In this document: in pieces, positions 5,523-6,587 of the stretch
How the letters are laid out: each line of letters starts with the position of its first letter
Position numbering within the stretch: the first letter of the stretch is position 1
Assembly (NCBI GenBank): GCA_028285285.1
Contig: JANQPW010000204.1
Location: 1 to 6,587, forward strand
From: Silvanigrellales bacterium
GTDB taxonomy: Bacteria > Bdellovibrionota_B > Oligoflexia > Silvanigrellales > Silvanigrellaceae
Direction: 5' to 3'
DNA: 6,587 nucleotides
Program-made: the position numbers and the translations under genes
The notes under the pieces: model-generated
The model's database searches: none
Told to the model about the DNA's origin: nothing
Seen by the model: the letters and a program-made list of their open reading frames with translations, nothing else

Positions 5523-6587
5523 TTAAGCTAAACGCTCAAAAATGCCCGCCGCACCCATTCCTGTGCCCACACACATGGTCACCATACCGTAGCGCCCTCC
5601 CACTCGGTTCAGCCCATGCAAACACGTAGCTGTGCGCACGGCTCCAGTTGCACCCAAAGGGTGCCCCCAAGCAATAGCGCCCCCGTTGGGGTTCACTTTC
5701 TCACGATTCAAACCAAGCTCTTGAATCACAGCCAAACTCTGAGCAGCGAAAGCCTCATTCAACTCAATCCAGTCCAAATCATCTTGCTTTAAGCCCGCAA
5801 CCTTCAAGGCTTTGGGTATGGCATCTTTCGGCCCAATTCCCATGACGTCAGGCTCAACACCCACAACCTGAAATGTCACGAATTTTGCCAAAGGTTTGAG
5901 GTTGTGCTTTTTCACAGCTTCCTCACTTGCCAAAAGCACTGCTGCGGCACCATCGCTCATTTGGGAAGAATTCCCCGCTGTGACACTGCCTTTTGCGTGG
6001 AACACCGGTCGCAGTTTCGCCAAGGCTTCCACGCTTGTGTCGGGCCGTGGCCCTTCATCGTGTTCAACCAGGTTTGAACTCGAAACAATCTGTCGACTGC
6101 CAAAGTCGAACCCACTGCTTTCAACCGAGTAGGGCAAGATCTCCGGCTTGAAGTAACCTTTTTCTCTCGCCTCGGTGGCCCGCTTGTGGCTTTGGAAGGC
6201 GAACTCATCTTGCGCTTCCCGTGAGATTTTCCAACGCTCCGCAACCTTTTCAGCTGTAATGCCCATGCCGTAGGCAATAGCCACATTCTCATCTTTTGAG
6301 AACACAGCCGGGTTCATCACAACCTTATTTCCCATCATGGGAACCATGCTCATAGATTCCGTACCTGCCGCCACAACAATATCGGCCTCTCCCAAACGGA
6401 TGCGGTCAGCAGCCATAGCAACGGCCTGCACACCCGACGAACAGAATCGGTTGATGGTCACACCCGGAACTTCAACAGGGTAACCCGCAAGCAACAGACC
6501 AATGCGGGCCACATTCATGCCCTGCTCTCCCTCGGGCATGGCGCAACCCACAATCACATCTTCAATCAACTTCCGATCAAAGTCGTG
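5523..6587 (-). CDS. Acetyl-CoA C-acyltransferase (FadA-type thiolase), partial: N-terminus off the right edge
   Basis: A thiolase of the degradative or biosynthetic acetyl-CoA acyltransferase family: it cleaves 3-ketoacyl-CoA with CoA in beta-oxidation, or runs in reverse to condense acetyl-CoA units. It is cytoplasmic. 354 codons are present and the frame is open to the right edge; the family is usually about 390-400 residues, so roughly 40 are missing. Active-site residues visible: nucleophilic Cys in NRFCSSG (codon 6441-6443), then NEAFA, His in AWGHPLGATG (codon 5661-5663), and the second Cys in CVGTGMG (codon 5571-5573). The GGAIAWGHPLGATG signature and AGTESMS are typical of the FadA/AtoB group. 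Substrate chain length cannot be read from sequence, so no gene symbol is given. A FadB-type partner could lie upstream, off-window (inference). A strong terminator follows. Confidence 0.95.
   Translation of the reverse strand, partial: HDFDRKLIEDVIVGCAMPEGEQGMNVARIGLLLAGYPVEVPGVTINRFCSSGVQAVAMAADRIRLGEADIVVAAGTESMSMVPMMGNKVVMNPAVFSKDENVAIAYGMGITAEKVAERWKISREAQDEFAFQSHKRATEAREKGYFKPEILPYSVESSGFDFGSRQIVSSSNLVEHDEGPRPDTSVEALAKLRPVFHAKGSVTAGNSSQMSDGAAAVLLASEEAVKKHNLKPLAKFVTFQVVGVEPDVMGIGPKDAIPKALKVAGLKQDDLDWIELNEAFAAQSLAVIQELGLNREKVNPNGGAIAWGHPLGATGAVRTATCLHGLNRVGGRYGMVTMCVGTGMGAAGIFERLA

Noticed and set aside
6567..6569. TTG 6569 as the thiolase start.
   Set aside because: The frame stays open to the right edge (HDFDRK precedes it), and thiolases have about 40 more residues at the N-terminus.

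Overview
The window reads as ordinary chromosomal housekeeping DNA from a Gram-negative bacterium of moderate GC content. It encodes a periplasm-facing HtrA/DegP-type protease, a two-helix SecG and a FadA-type thiolase. The gene set and protein style would suit a deltaproteobacterial-type lineage (Bdellovibrionota or Myxococcota in the broad sense), but no marker here proves this, so the taxonomy is a weak inference. No mobile elements, CRISPR arrays, tRNAs or rRNAs were seen.

Layout, left to right. (1) 1-1624, minus strand: the N-terminal 541 residues of a DEAD-box RNA helicase. The gene runs off the left edge just before motif V and carries a roughly 200-residue Lys/Ala/Ser/Thr-rich disordered N-terminal extension built from repeated DNA. 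(2) 1625-1839: a divergent intergenic region that ends in a stem-loop placed directly against the secG ribosome-binding site. (3) 1840-2265, plus strand: secG, with an acidic C-terminal tail. (4) 2274-5318, minus strand, in order of transcription: an HtrA/DegP-like protease (3711-5318), a DUF429-like RNase H-fold protein (2641-3711) and a small unknown protein (2274-2678). The three reading frames overlap in succession (1 base, then 38 bases), so they are very probably one operon, convergent with secG. (5) 5319-5522: the htrA leader and, upstream of it, a clear intrinsic terminator for the thiolase gene. (6) 5523-6587, minus strand: a FadA-type thiolase whose N-terminus lies beyond the right edge.

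Functionally, secG (protein export) and htrA (envelope protein quality control) both serve the envelope, while the helicase and thiolase look like independent neighbours. The least ordinary part is the htrA operon. Its second gene keeps the DUF429 fold motifs but appears to have lost two of the expected catalytic acidic residues and has a four-cysteine cluster. Its third gene is unrecognised. Nothing in the window amounts to an obvious new defence or mobile system; this operon and the basic helicase tail are the best candidates for closer study.
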